From Euphorbia lathyris (lineage: Eukaryota; Streptophyta; Magnoliopsida; Malpighiales; Euphorbiaceae), in the NCBI RefSeq assembly GCF_963576675.1, contig NC_088916.1:15104501-15168500 (forward strand): 64,000 bases of DNA. Direction: 5' to 3'. Under the pieces are notes generated by a model. That model made no database searches. It saw nothing but the letters and a program-made list of their open reading frames with translations, and was not told the DNA's origin. This document shows positions 34,889 through 44,521 of the stretch, one piece after another (position 1 is the first letter of the stretch; each line of letters begins with the position of its first letter). The position numbers and the translations under genes are program-made.

Positions 34889-36597
34889 GGAGAGAGAGAG
34901 AAGAGAGATCAGGTGTAACACATTTCTTATGGTGTGACAAACCTTATTGTGTGACAAGGACCAATTTTATAATTAATCAGGGGAATGTGGTAAATTTGTA
35001 AATAAAAGGAAAGAGAAAATTGTTTTATTTCTTTTCTTTAAAATGCATTTTTCTGACTTTTTCAACATTGTTTTTCAAAAACTTTTATACCATTGGACTC
35101 GTCTTAATTAGATGGTCATTTTAAGATCCCAGAAGCTCAGGTAAAAAAAAAATCCGGTAAATAGAATCCGGCGATTTGTTTTTCTGTGAGAAAAAAAATG
35201 CCCAGAAAATTTTCAAAAAATTCCAGAATATGTAAAACATCATTCTGAGAAACTTTATATCTTGACTCAAAGTGAGATTTCTTACGGTTTAGCCGCAAAT
35301 GAACGGAATCCGACGATTAGGTGAGCGTTTTCCGGCGAAAAAACAGAAAGTACCCAGAAAATTCTCAAAACATTTCAGAAAATGTAAAACATTATTTTGA
35401 GAAACTTTAATTCTTGGGTCGAAGCAGGATTTCTTACGATTTAGTCCCAATAAAACAATTTCCTTAATTTTATCCATTTTACATGCTTCAACAATTTATT
35501 GGGTCAAAACCATAAGAAATCTCGTTTTGAGCCAAAAATTAAAGTTTCTTAAAATGATGTTTTACATGTTTTAAAATTTTTTGATAATTTTCTGGCACTT
35601 TTTGGTCTTGCCTTTCAACACTATGTGTTGCAATATTTTGTTGCACAATATAACAATTCTGTTGGAACAATATAAGTATTATGTTGGAACAATATAACTA
35701 TTCTGTTGGAAGAATATAAGAATTAGAATTATTTTCTAAAATAACATAATTAATATAAATTTGAAGATACTATATTAAATACTAAGAAACAAAAATGAAA
35801 TTGAAGACATAAATAATAAAATTGATTTGGAACAATTGGTAAGGTGATTTGTTATGTTGGAACAATATATGTGTTATGCTGGAATAATAGAATTATTTTG
35901 TTGGAAAAATTGGTACACTGATTTATTCTGTTGGAACAATATAAGTATTACGTTGGAACAAATGGTACATTGATTTGGAACAATTTCGTACAATGTCGGA
36001 ACAATGTAAGTAGGATAAAAAAATGTACCCAGAAAATTATCAAAAAATTCCAAAACATGTCAAACATCATTTTAAGAAAATTTAATTCTTGACTCAAAAC
36101 GAGATTCCTTATGGTTTTGACCCAACAAATTGTTGAAGCATGTAAAATGGATAAAATTAAGGAATAAGTTTTATTGGGACTAAACCGTAAGAAATCTCGC
36201 TTTGTCCTAAGAATTAAAGTTTCTCATAATAATGTTTTACATTTTCTAAAATTTTTTAAGAATTTTCTGGGCACTTTTTTTTCGTCAGAAAACGCCCACC
36301 CGGATTCCGTTCATCGAATTTTTTTTTTTTACTTGAGCTTCAGGGATCTTAAAATGACCATCTAATTTAAACGAGTCTAATAGTATAAAAATTTTCAAAA
36401 AACGATGTTAGAAATGTCAGGAAAATGTATTTCAAAGAAAAGAAATAAAACAATTTTCTCTACCCTCTCTTTCCTTTTATTTACAAATTTGCCACATTGC
36501 CCTTTTCAATTATCATCAAAACTACGTAGTTTTGTTATGTCACACAATAAGCTCATTGTCACACTTTAACCCCTTGTCACACTGGATCTCACTCATA
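34886..36597. mobile_element. Long foldback element with 600-bp arms
   Basis: The left arm (about 34900-35600: GATCAGGTGTAACAC, AAATTGTTTTATTTCTTTTC, ATTAGATGGTCATTTTAAGA) is mirrored by the right arm (about 36010-36597) in the same order. The TA microsatellites on both sides obscure any TSD. The centre (35630-36010) carries a TTGGAACAATATAAG repeat. No transposase. Transcription through it would give a long imperfect hairpin RNA. Confidence 0.85.
35640..36010 (+). repeat. TGTTGGAACAATATA minisatellite in foldback loop
   Basis: Irregular repeats of TGTTGGAACAATATAAGTAT and close variants, from the loop of the surrounding foldback. Confidence 0.75.
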
Positions 36598-36637
36598 TAT
36601 ATATATATATTTTTTTTTTGAAATAAGGTAAACTTTA

Positions 36638-37204
36638 TTAACTAAGATCAGAAGCGAGAATGTAAAAAATAATCGGTGGTGGACAGGCCCACTCACCACG
36701 AACAGATCTAGATGTAACAGCCTTAGCTAAGCTATGAGCTGCTAAATTCGCTGAACGTTTTACATATGAGACTGAACATGAGTTCAAGGCTCTTAACAAA
36801 TCACAACAATCATTCACTACATCCGATAAATAAGATAATTGACGTTTTTGCTGATGTATGGAACTAATAACCACGAGACAATCTGATTGGACCTCCACAT
36901 GGCTGAGGTTAAAATCCTTAATCCAGGTAAGAGCCTCTCTTACCGCCATTGCCTCTGCCAACGGGGGATCCGTGACATCCGCAAGGTGCCCCATTTTAGC
37001 AGCAAAACATCTACCCTGATGATCCCTCAACAGACACCCATAAGAGCTGAATTTATTATGGTCATCCACACCTGCGTCAATATTGCACACATAGCTTCCT
37101 TTCGACGGTTTCTTCCATTTTGCGATTACGACCGACTGTGGCTGGGGGTGTTTTAGATTGACGATTTGAGCTTCTCTCCAGTCGCGCAATTGCGATAAGG
37201 CCAT
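36638..37204 (-). pseudogene. LINE ORF2: RNase H domain
   Basis: Reads KWKKPSKGSYVCNIDAGVDD, LLRDHQGRCFAAKMGHL, LAEAMAVREALTWIKDFNLS, VEVQSDCLVVISSIH and RSANLAAHSLAKAV, the plant RVT_3-type RNase H order with D, E, D residues present. It is in a different frame from the zinc-finger region, so a second frameshift lies between 37205 and 37480. Confidence 0.85.
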
Positions 37205-37479
37205 ACGGTGGATTTCCTCTGATGTCTATTCCTTGTTATTCCAAACCTTATCATTCCGCGCTTTCCAAATACTCCAGCAAAGCATCGCTACTTCATTTCC
37301 CGTCCCTGACGCCCCTCCGATGCAATTTGAAAGCCAGAAGATGAGATCTGTGACCGTCGATACCCTATTGTCCTGAAAGAAGATTTGCCGCACTCGGTAG
37401 GCTTACGGACAGCTGATAAACACATGAAGATCGTCTTCCCCATAAGCGTTGCATATTGGCAACAGTTTGGGAGGGAGCT

Positions 37480-39775
37480 TCACCGGGATGCCAAGTTACT
37501 CATAGTCGGTAAGCAGCTTGTGCAGATCCTCCATAAACAGTTTTTAACTTTTGGGGCCACCTGTAAATTCCAGATTAAGTTCCAGTTAATCATAGAGAGA
37601 TTTGCCGTGTTAGAAGGGCGGGATCCAAGTGCTTTGAGATAACCACTCTTTACTGAGTAATTACCGGACTTTTCGTCAGGCCAGAACCAGTCATCCTCAC
37701 GCTGCCTCCTTCGTGCCAGAATTGAACAGATCAATTGGACATCCCTTCTATTAAAGATTCTACTGATGAGATCAAGGTTCCAAGCGCAGTTTTCATTTAA
37801 CAGATCCTTCACCGGACCAGTAGGCAGTGTGGTATCAAGAGGGCTGGTAGGGAGAGGGAGGGAATCATCAAGAAGCCACGGGGAGCTCCAGAGTGCGCTG
37901 GTTTCACCATTCCCAATTTTCCTTCGGAGACCCATCACAAGCAATTCACGTCCCGCCAGAATGCTCCTCCACACAAAGGAAGGGTTATGACCCAAAGGAG
38001 CCTGCAAAAAATCAGAGTTAGAAAAATACCGAGCCTTAAGTATTTGAGTCACCAGTGAATCCGGATTCTCCAATATCCTCCAACTTTGTTTTGCAAGTAA
38101 GGTAAGGTTGAATAGGTGGGTATTTCTGAACCCGAGTCCTCCGCTTGATTTAGGCCAGCAAAGGTTCTCCCAAGATTTCCAATGAAGCCCAGAAGGTGAT
38201 GATCCTGATGAGTTCCACCAAAACCTGTTCAGCATTTTATTGAAGTCGTCACAGAATTCCTTCGGCATGAGGAAGATGCTCATCAGATAGGTTGGGATCG
38301 ATTGAAGCACAGATTTGATGAGGACTTCCTTTCCAGCACGTGACAGGTATTTCTCTTTCCAATTATTAATGCGTTTCCATGCTCTATCTTTTAAGAAGCC
38401 AAATGTTTGCATTTTGCTTCTTCCTACTACAATCGGTGCTCCTAGAAAAAAAGCCCATGTCATTGACTTCAGAGACTCCAAGTTCATTACACACCGCTGA
38501 TCTAGCATCAATCTTCGTATTGCCACTAAAAAATACGGAGGATTTCTGAAAGTTGACACACTGACCAGATGCCTGTTCGTAACATTGTAGATAGGCTTGA
38601 ACCTCCTTTGCCTCATTCGCATTAGCCTGGAAGAATAAATAGCTATCATTGGCGAAGAAGAGGTGTGACACCTTAGGAGCATTACATGATACCTGAGAGC
38701 TGTGAATTCGACCTGCTTGCTCCTTTGCAGCTAGCAGTGCCGAAAGCCCCTTAGCACAGATCAGAAACAGGAACGGGGAGATGGGATCTCCTTGTCTCAG
38801 ACCTCTCTTTGGGATAATCGGGCCAATTTCTCTACCATCTTGAACTACCATATAGGACACAGTAGACACCAACAACATTATCCATTGAATCCATCTGTCT
38901 CTGAATCCTAATTTCCGTAACATATTCTCTTGAAAACCCCATTCGATTCTATCGTAGGCTTTACTCATATCTAGTTTTAGGGCAGCCGTACCATGTTTAC
39001 CATATTTTAGTCCGCGGAGTTTATGAATTGTCTCATAGGCCACAATAATGTTATCAGAAATCAATCTTCCTTTAATAAACGCACTTTGTGTACTTGAGAT
39101 AATGGATGGAAGGACTGCTTTGAGACGAATTTTTTAAAGGATTTTGAGTAGGACATTGCATAGTGCTATAGGCCGTAAATCTGAAACTTGTTCAGGATTA
39201 CTAATCTTCGGAATAAGAACGATCAGGGTATCATTCAACTTTTGTGGGAGTTTTCCAGTCCTGAGAATAGAGAAACATACCTCGCACACATCATCCCTTA
39301 CTATGTTCCAAAAATGTTGATAAAATGCCGGATTCAGCCCGTCAGGACCCAGACTTTTATCCGGATGCATGGAAAAACAAGCCTCTTTTACTTCCTCCTT
39401 AGAAAACCTTTGAGATAGCTGATCATTCTTCTCTCTTGTTACTCTTACTTGTATAAATGGGAGCAGAGCTGCATCACTGTTTCCTTGGCTTGTAAAAATA
39501 TCGCTGAAATAATCTACTAACAGATCGTCCAGCCCGTTGCCCTTCGTTCGCCAATTTCCATCCGAATCTCTAAGTTGTGAGAAACTGTTCTTTTTCCTCC
39601 TATCCGTAGCATATGCATGGAAATATTTAGAATTAGAATCTCCATCTTGTAACCACAACAATTTGGCCCGTTGTTTCCAAAAGTCCTCCTGCTTCCTTAG
39701 GGTCTCAGCATATGCTTTTGCAGCTTGTTTGAACCTATCCACACCATAAGCACGTCTCCCCTTAACCTCTTGCAT
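37480..39775 (-). pseudogene. LINE ORF2: reverse transcriptase and zinc-finger region
   Basis: Same frame as the endonuclease up to about 38450. Contains [35 protein letters not shown], then a TAA near 39134, ALKLDMSKAYDRIEW, PKRGLRQGDPISPFLFLICA and the catalytic box, which reads LFFANDSYLFF (38645-38656) where plant LINEs have FADD. A one-base frameshift at a seven-A run (38443-38449) moves the rest to the next frame: thumb region (IGRSKMQT-like, RINNWKEKYLSRAGKEVLI) and the zinc-finger domain (GNYSVKSGYL, NLQVAPKVKNCLWR). Two stops, one frameshift and the Asp-to-Asn change make it inactive, but decay is light. Confidence 0.87.
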
Positions 39776-40735
39776 CTAAACTTGAAAGGCATTTAATAAC
39801 TGACTGAAATTCAATTCTAAGGTCAAACTCCGCTTCTTAAGAGCCTCTGAACACACATCGATTTTTTTTGTAATATTGCCATTTGGGGCCGACTTCCACG
39901 CTTCGTTCACAATTGTTGCACAAGCTTGCTCCCGTAACCAAGCATTTTCGAATCTAAAGCGTTTAATACTAAAGCCTTGTATCCAAACCTTACATTCCAA
40001 TAGGATTGCCGAGTGATCCGACGAGACAGTAATAAGATTCCTCGAATTAGTTTCCGCGAAGGTCTCTTTCCACCTGATATTAACAAAAGCCCGAGCTAGT
40101 CTTTCTTCAATCCACCTGTCTGAACCTCGCCCGAACTCCCAAGTGAATGGATGACCAATCATACTAACTGTAGTTAGGCCAGAGTCCTCCACGACTTCTT
40201 TAAAACCTTCCATCAACCAGTTGGGTTGGGGTCTCCCCCCCTGCTTTTCTCGTGAACAAAGGATATCGTTAAAGTCCCTGATGCAACACCAGGCAAGATC
40301 ATCTTGGTGCTTGAGGGATTGCAGCAACTCCCAAGAATCTCTCCGCCGTTGCCTTTCGGGGAAGCCATAAAAACCAGTTAACTTGAATTTAGGACCGTTT
40401 GGGAGTGTTATTAAAGCACTAATGTGATTGATGGAAGAAGATTGAATGGAAACTAACAGATTGTCTTTCCAGAATAATGCTAATCCACCCCCGTGACCTT
40501 GTCCGTTAACCATAAAAGACCCTCCATACCCAATTTTCCTGCCAACCGCTCTCATCTTGTCTTCTTTGATCATAGTTTCCATTAAAAACGTAACCATAGG
40601 CCTATGAATCCTTACAAGATCCTTTAATACGCTAACTGTGCGTGGGTTGCCTAGCCCACGACAGTTCCAGCTCAGGACACTCATTAATAGAATTACGAAA
40701 AAACTTCTCAGAAGAGAAGACCTAAAACCACTCAT
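39776..40735 (-). pseudogene. LINE ORF2: apurinic-type endonuclease domain
   Basis: The canonical start of a plant L1 ORF2, MSVLSWNCRGLGNP, lies about 18 codons inside this frame. It contains VTFLMETMI, GGGLALFWKD, WCCIRDFNDIL (the usual GDFN reads RDFN), GHPFTWEFGRGSDRWIEERLARAF and TVSSDHSAILLECK (SDH catalytic motif). The domain nicks target DNA before reverse transcription. It ends at an in-frame TAG (39776-39778); the frame resumes directly with the reverse-transcriptase region. Confidence 0.87.
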
Positions 40736-40745
40736 TAATAGACCT

Positions 40746-41395
40746 ATTATTTTTTTTGGACCTCTTTCAGCCTTGTACGTAGTAATCTAGGCCCAGAGCC
40801 AGGGTTGCATTGCATATGTATCTTTGACCGACTTATAGGGCTTAATTGGATGAGGGGTTAGTAAGGGAAGGGTTAGTAAGGGTTGATAGAAACCCTTGTT
40901 TGGGAAGGGGAAGAGTTAGTAAGGGTTTTTACAAACACATGTTTGGAACACACAAAAACTTAGAAGGGTAAGGGTTTGGAAGGGTTTTGAAGGGTTATTT
41001 TTAAGAAATTTCATTCAATTTCCAACCCCCCAATTTGGTGGGTTTGGAAGGGTTGGAAATTATCATTCCTTCCTATTCCTTACATTTCTCTACCCTTCAT
41101 TTATTCACTCATCTACACCTTCTTGCTCTAGCTCTTTCATCACCAAAAAATTATACGTAAAAAATTAAAATATATTCCAATAAATTCTACTTGCTCTTTA
41201 AGATACATGTGATCAATACTGAATCCAAAAAAAACCCACCCAAAATCCTATTTAATAAAATACTTTCAATAAATATTATATCTAGTCATTAAAAACCTAA
41301 ACAACTTAACAAAATCACATTCTCATTCTAAATTTAACCAACCAGAATATATAAATAATCATTCAATTAAAAAAATATCCTTATACCAATACTCT
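40746..41395. other. Intergenic, G-rich GAAGGGTT tract
   Basis: 40850-41075 is rich in GGGTTAGTAAGGG, AAGGGTTTGGAAGGG and related words, with a weak inverted complement (CTTCCTATTCC) on its right. The + strand could form G-quadruplex-like structures. It lacks the exact TTTAGGG period, so it is not a telomere array. No gene seen. Confidence 0.5.
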
Positions 41396-41399
41396 TATC

Positions 41400-42142
41400 C
41401 AGTAAAACCTCTATAACTTAATACTCGATAAATTAATGAACTCTTTAAAATAATAATTTCTTCTGGTCCCGACTTGAGCCCATCCAAAAAATGATCAATT
41501 TTAATAAATAAACAAGATAATAATTTTCTGGAACAACCCTTTATAAATACATTGTATTATTACTTCTATAAATTAATAATTTCTCAAATATATATGCGAA
41601 ATATATATAAATATACATGCTTAGGATAATTTACCAAAATATGAATTTGTTAGTATTTTATTTTTTCTTGAAATTTAAATCTAGTTGAATTTCATCTCTA
41701 ACTATTCTAACATCGTACCTTGACTAACTTTCAAATGATATGTTTCATTTAGCCAATTTTGTAAAACCTTTTGAGTGCTTGCAGGGTGATCTCTATTGTA
41801 TTCATAGAATGTTTTTCTGATTTGATCGGTCATGGTTGATTTACTGACACATTTTAGATGAGAAGCCATTTTTGGTATGATTTGAAAAAACACTCCATAT
41901 AAATTTATATATAATTCATTAACTATTATACATTGAATATTTTTAACATAAATACAAAAAATTTATTTGCTCATTGATTTTAGACAAAAAAATTTATTTA
42001 AATTAGTAATTTAAATTTTTTTTTTAAAAATTTTAAAATCACTTTATAAATTAATAATTAATAATTTATTGATTAATTAATAACTCTATAAATTAATAAA
42101 AGTTCATGGTCCCAACATTATTAATTTATAGAGGTTTTACTG
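41400..42142 (-). mobile_element. Emigrant/pogo-type (Tc1/mariner) element
   Basis: Ends CAGTAAAACCTCTATAACTT and, inverted, CAGTAAAACCTCTATAAATT, the terminus of plant Emigrant/Lemi1 pogo-like elements. The right TSD TA is at 42143-42144; the left flank reads TC, so that side has mutated. 743 bp, longer than typical MITE copies because it keeps a transposase fragment. Confidence 0.88.
41702..41893 (-). pseudogene. Pogo-like transposase N-terminal fragment
   Basis: 63-residue frame reading MTDQIRKTFYEYNRDHPAST, then QKVLQNWLNETYHLKVSQGT. This matches the first helix-turn-helix of pogo/CENP-B-type transposases (a helix, the HPASTQ turn, then W...LKVSQ). The DDE catalytic domain is absent. It recognises or once recognised the element ends; here it is a relic. 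Confidence 0.72.
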
Positions 42143-42404
42143 TAAATGTATTTTTAAAAAAATGTCACTATGAAAACGTCTATTTGCAAGTGTTTCACCA
42201 GCTCCCTAAACTTGTCCATTATAGTAGATTGGCTCTCTAAACTTTGCAAGTGTCTCACCAGCTCCCTAAACTTCCTTATTTTGTATCACCAGCTCCCTAA
42301 ACTTGTCCATAAAAATTTATTAGCTCCCTGAACTTTGCAAATGTCCCATCAGCTTCCTAAACTTGCTTATTCTGTAACAACTAAATACAAACATCATAAT
42401 ATTA

Positions 42405-42838
42405 ACTCGGATTAAGGTGCGAAGATACTCCTAACGTTTTGTGTCAGGAGTAATTTTACCCCTAACGTCTAAAATTGTGTAATTTTACCCCTAACATTAG
42501 TAGCCAAGAACAAATTTATAAATTTGGTGGATTTCTTTAATTTTTTTGTCCAATTCGTACAAAAGTCAGTATATATTTTTTATTTTTTTTCACATCTCAA
42601 CATATGTTTGTGATTTGTTACTGATAAAATAACGCACGTGTGAAATGTAAATATCAAGATTCATGAACGAGAAGACAGTTGATGAATTATTTCTCAAATT
42701 AACCCAATTTATCAATGTTAAGGGTAAAATTGCTCTTCCAACATTAGGGGTAAAATTACACGATTTTAGACGTTTGGGATAAAATTACTCATCACCCAAA
42801 ACGTTAGGGGTATTTTTTTACCTTAATCTGAGTTAGTA
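42405..42838. mobile_element. Foldback element at the hinge of a larger foldback
   Basis: Same family as 33458-33895: GGATTAAGGTGCGAAGATAC, CTAACGTTTTG, GAGTAATTTTACCCC and the mirrored CCCAAAACGTTAGGGGTATT, ACCTTAATC. The outer arms pair right up to its edges (TATTAACTC against GAGTTAGTA). Confidence 0.78.
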
Positions 42839-43005
42839 TTATAGTTTTTGTATTTAGTTGTTACAGAATAAGCAAGTTTAGAGAGCTGGTGAGACATATG
42901 CAAAATTCAAGGAGCTAATCAATTTTTATGGACAAGTTTAGGGAGCTGATGGGACACTTGCAAAATTTAGGAAGCCGATCTACTATTATGGATTTTCCCT
43001 TCAGG

Positions 43006-43303
43006 GGGTTAAATACATGAATATCATAATTAAGTACAAAATTACAACTAAGTCATATCACCAAACTTAATTATTAATATGTCATTATTCTCTATATATT
43101 ATGATTTTGCACCATAGTTTAAAAATTCTAGACTCTAATTCATAAGTTATAAACCCTAGAAAATATATTCTAGAGTTCTAATTTATAAATTCTAATCCTT
43201 AAAATATATTAAAAGTATTGATTTTATTAGTTTGATATAATCCAAAATTATAACTTGACATAGTTGTAAATAAGTGTTAAAAGATGAATTTCTGTGTAAT
43301 TTT
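43006..43303. mobile_element. 298-bp MITE with 9-bp flanking repeat CCCTTCAGG
   Basis: CCCTTCAGG occurs at 42997-43005 and 43304-43312, interrupting the right arm of the surrounding foldback. Ends GGGTTAAATACA and GTGTAATTTT are weakly inverted. A diverged inverted relative lies at about 49670-50020. Superfamily probably Mutator-like from the 9-bp duplication. Confidence 0.75.
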
Positions 43304-43325
43304 CCCTTCAGGGAACTGGTGATGT

Positions 43326-43995
43326 AAGCCTAATTCCTTTTAGAGAAAATTACATGAAACATCAGGTTTCAAATAAATTTTACAATTAATGTATATCACT
43401 TTATGTATTTTATCATTAAAGTAATTTTATTTAACAATATTATAAAAAACTCTCTAACTTCTTTTACTTATATCAAATTCACAGTTATATCCATCATTTT
43501 TTACCATCTTTCTTTTTCATTCTCGCTTGTCTCTTTTCTTTTTCCTTTTTTCCACTGTGTTGTAATCCATAACTCCATTCTTCTTTTTCTCAAAATTTTC
43601 CTACTCTTTTCTCATATTTGTTCTTTTTCAATTCTCCATGGCTCAATTAAACTTCTAATTTTCTGTCCCATTTTTTTCTTATTTAGGTTTTTCTTTCCAT
43701 ACTTCTTTTCTTCCTAATTTCTATAATAGATCTTCATATATTCCTGTTAATTGAGATTAATTTGCTCTTGTATGCTTCTTTTTCTAGGAAAGGTAAAAGT
43801 CAAGACATCTCGAATTTATAATTTCTTAACAAATTATATTTGAATATGAAAAAGATTAAGTCAATCTAAACTCAGAGCTTCACCAGAATTCTAGTTATAA
43901 TTCTGAAAATCATTAAAAGATATAAAGAAGTTAGTGAATTTATGTTTGATGTTTGTTTAAGCAAATTAGAAATAGTTTTATTCCTTAATTTGGCA
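43326..43995. other. Intergenic, no gene seen
   Basis: AT-rich with a pyrimidine-rich stretch at 43495-43700 that gives a phenylalanine-rich open frame without any domain. It ends at the TSD of the copia element. Confidence 0.6.
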
Positions 43996-44000
43996 GATAA

Positions 44001-44370
44001 TATTAAAAATAAAAAAAATCATCACCGACTTAGAAGACATGCCTAGAATATTTTGGAATTTTCAACAATTATTGATTGATATTTTGGGCTTAACCGATCA
44101 AAATTGTGTGGTTGAAAATCAACCAAGCCTAGTATAAATAGATGATATGTAGGAGAGAATTGAGTGTGAAAAAGTAGTGCAAAATAAATGAATTGTTGAG
44201 TGTGGTGAGATTCAGAAAAAGAGAGTGTAAAAGATATAATTAAATGTGTGTCCCAAATAAATTATAAGGTGATGGTGTAAGAGTTGTCAATATTTTTGTT
44301 TTATTATATAAACTTTCAGCTATATTTTAACGAAATAATTCTCATTGAATTTAGTCCTCTATTATTAACA
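44001..44370 (+). repeat. 5' LTR of copia 1
   Basis: 370 bp. Contains a TATAAATAG box near 44133, suitable for promoter function. Confidence 0.92.
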
Positions 44371-44372
44371 AG

Positions 44373-44383
44373 TGGTATCAGAG
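44373..44383 (+). promoter_or_regulatory. Initiator tRNA-Met primer binding site, copia 1
   Basis: TGGTATCAGAG two bases after the 5' LTR. Confidence 0.9.
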
Positions 44384-44521
44384 TGAGTGGTCAGGGACCG
44401 GTACGTGGACGAGTGCAAGCAGGCGGTTAGGGATCGGAAGTCGGGTGCTTCGAAAGTTCACGATCCGGGATCGTGGTGGTACGAGGTATTTTTAGCGCAC
44501 AGTCCGAGACTGTAAAAATTA

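Larger units (their letters stand above)
36611..40745 (-). mobile_element. L1-type LINE, 5'-truncated, with poly-A tail
   Basis: Minus-strand non-LTR retrotransposon. The poly-A tail appears as ten T at 36611-36620 and the body extends to about 40740, where ORF2 begins. ORF1 is absent, as usual for 5'-truncated insertions. Upstream, CACTCATTAATAG occurs twice (near 40680 and 40729). The TSD could not be read because the left flank is TA microsatellite. Confidence 0.88.
42185..43325. mobile_element. Foldback element built of AGCTCCCTAAACTTG sentences
   Basis: Left arm 42185-42405 with repeated CACCAGCTCCCTAAACTTG and CAAGTGTC; the right arm (42840-42995, continuing at 43304-43325 after a later insertion) mirrors it (AAGTTTAGGGAGCTGATGGG, GGAACTGGTGA). 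The hinge is occupied by the element at 42405-42838. No gene. Confidence 0.8.

Noticed and set aside
40850..41075. Telomere-like GGGTT tract
   Set aside because: Spacing is irregular and exact TTTAGGG repeats are absent.
43403..43717. 104-residue hydrophobic frame
   Set aside because: Pyrimidine-rich, AT-rich DNA gives such frames by chance; no homology or gene structure.
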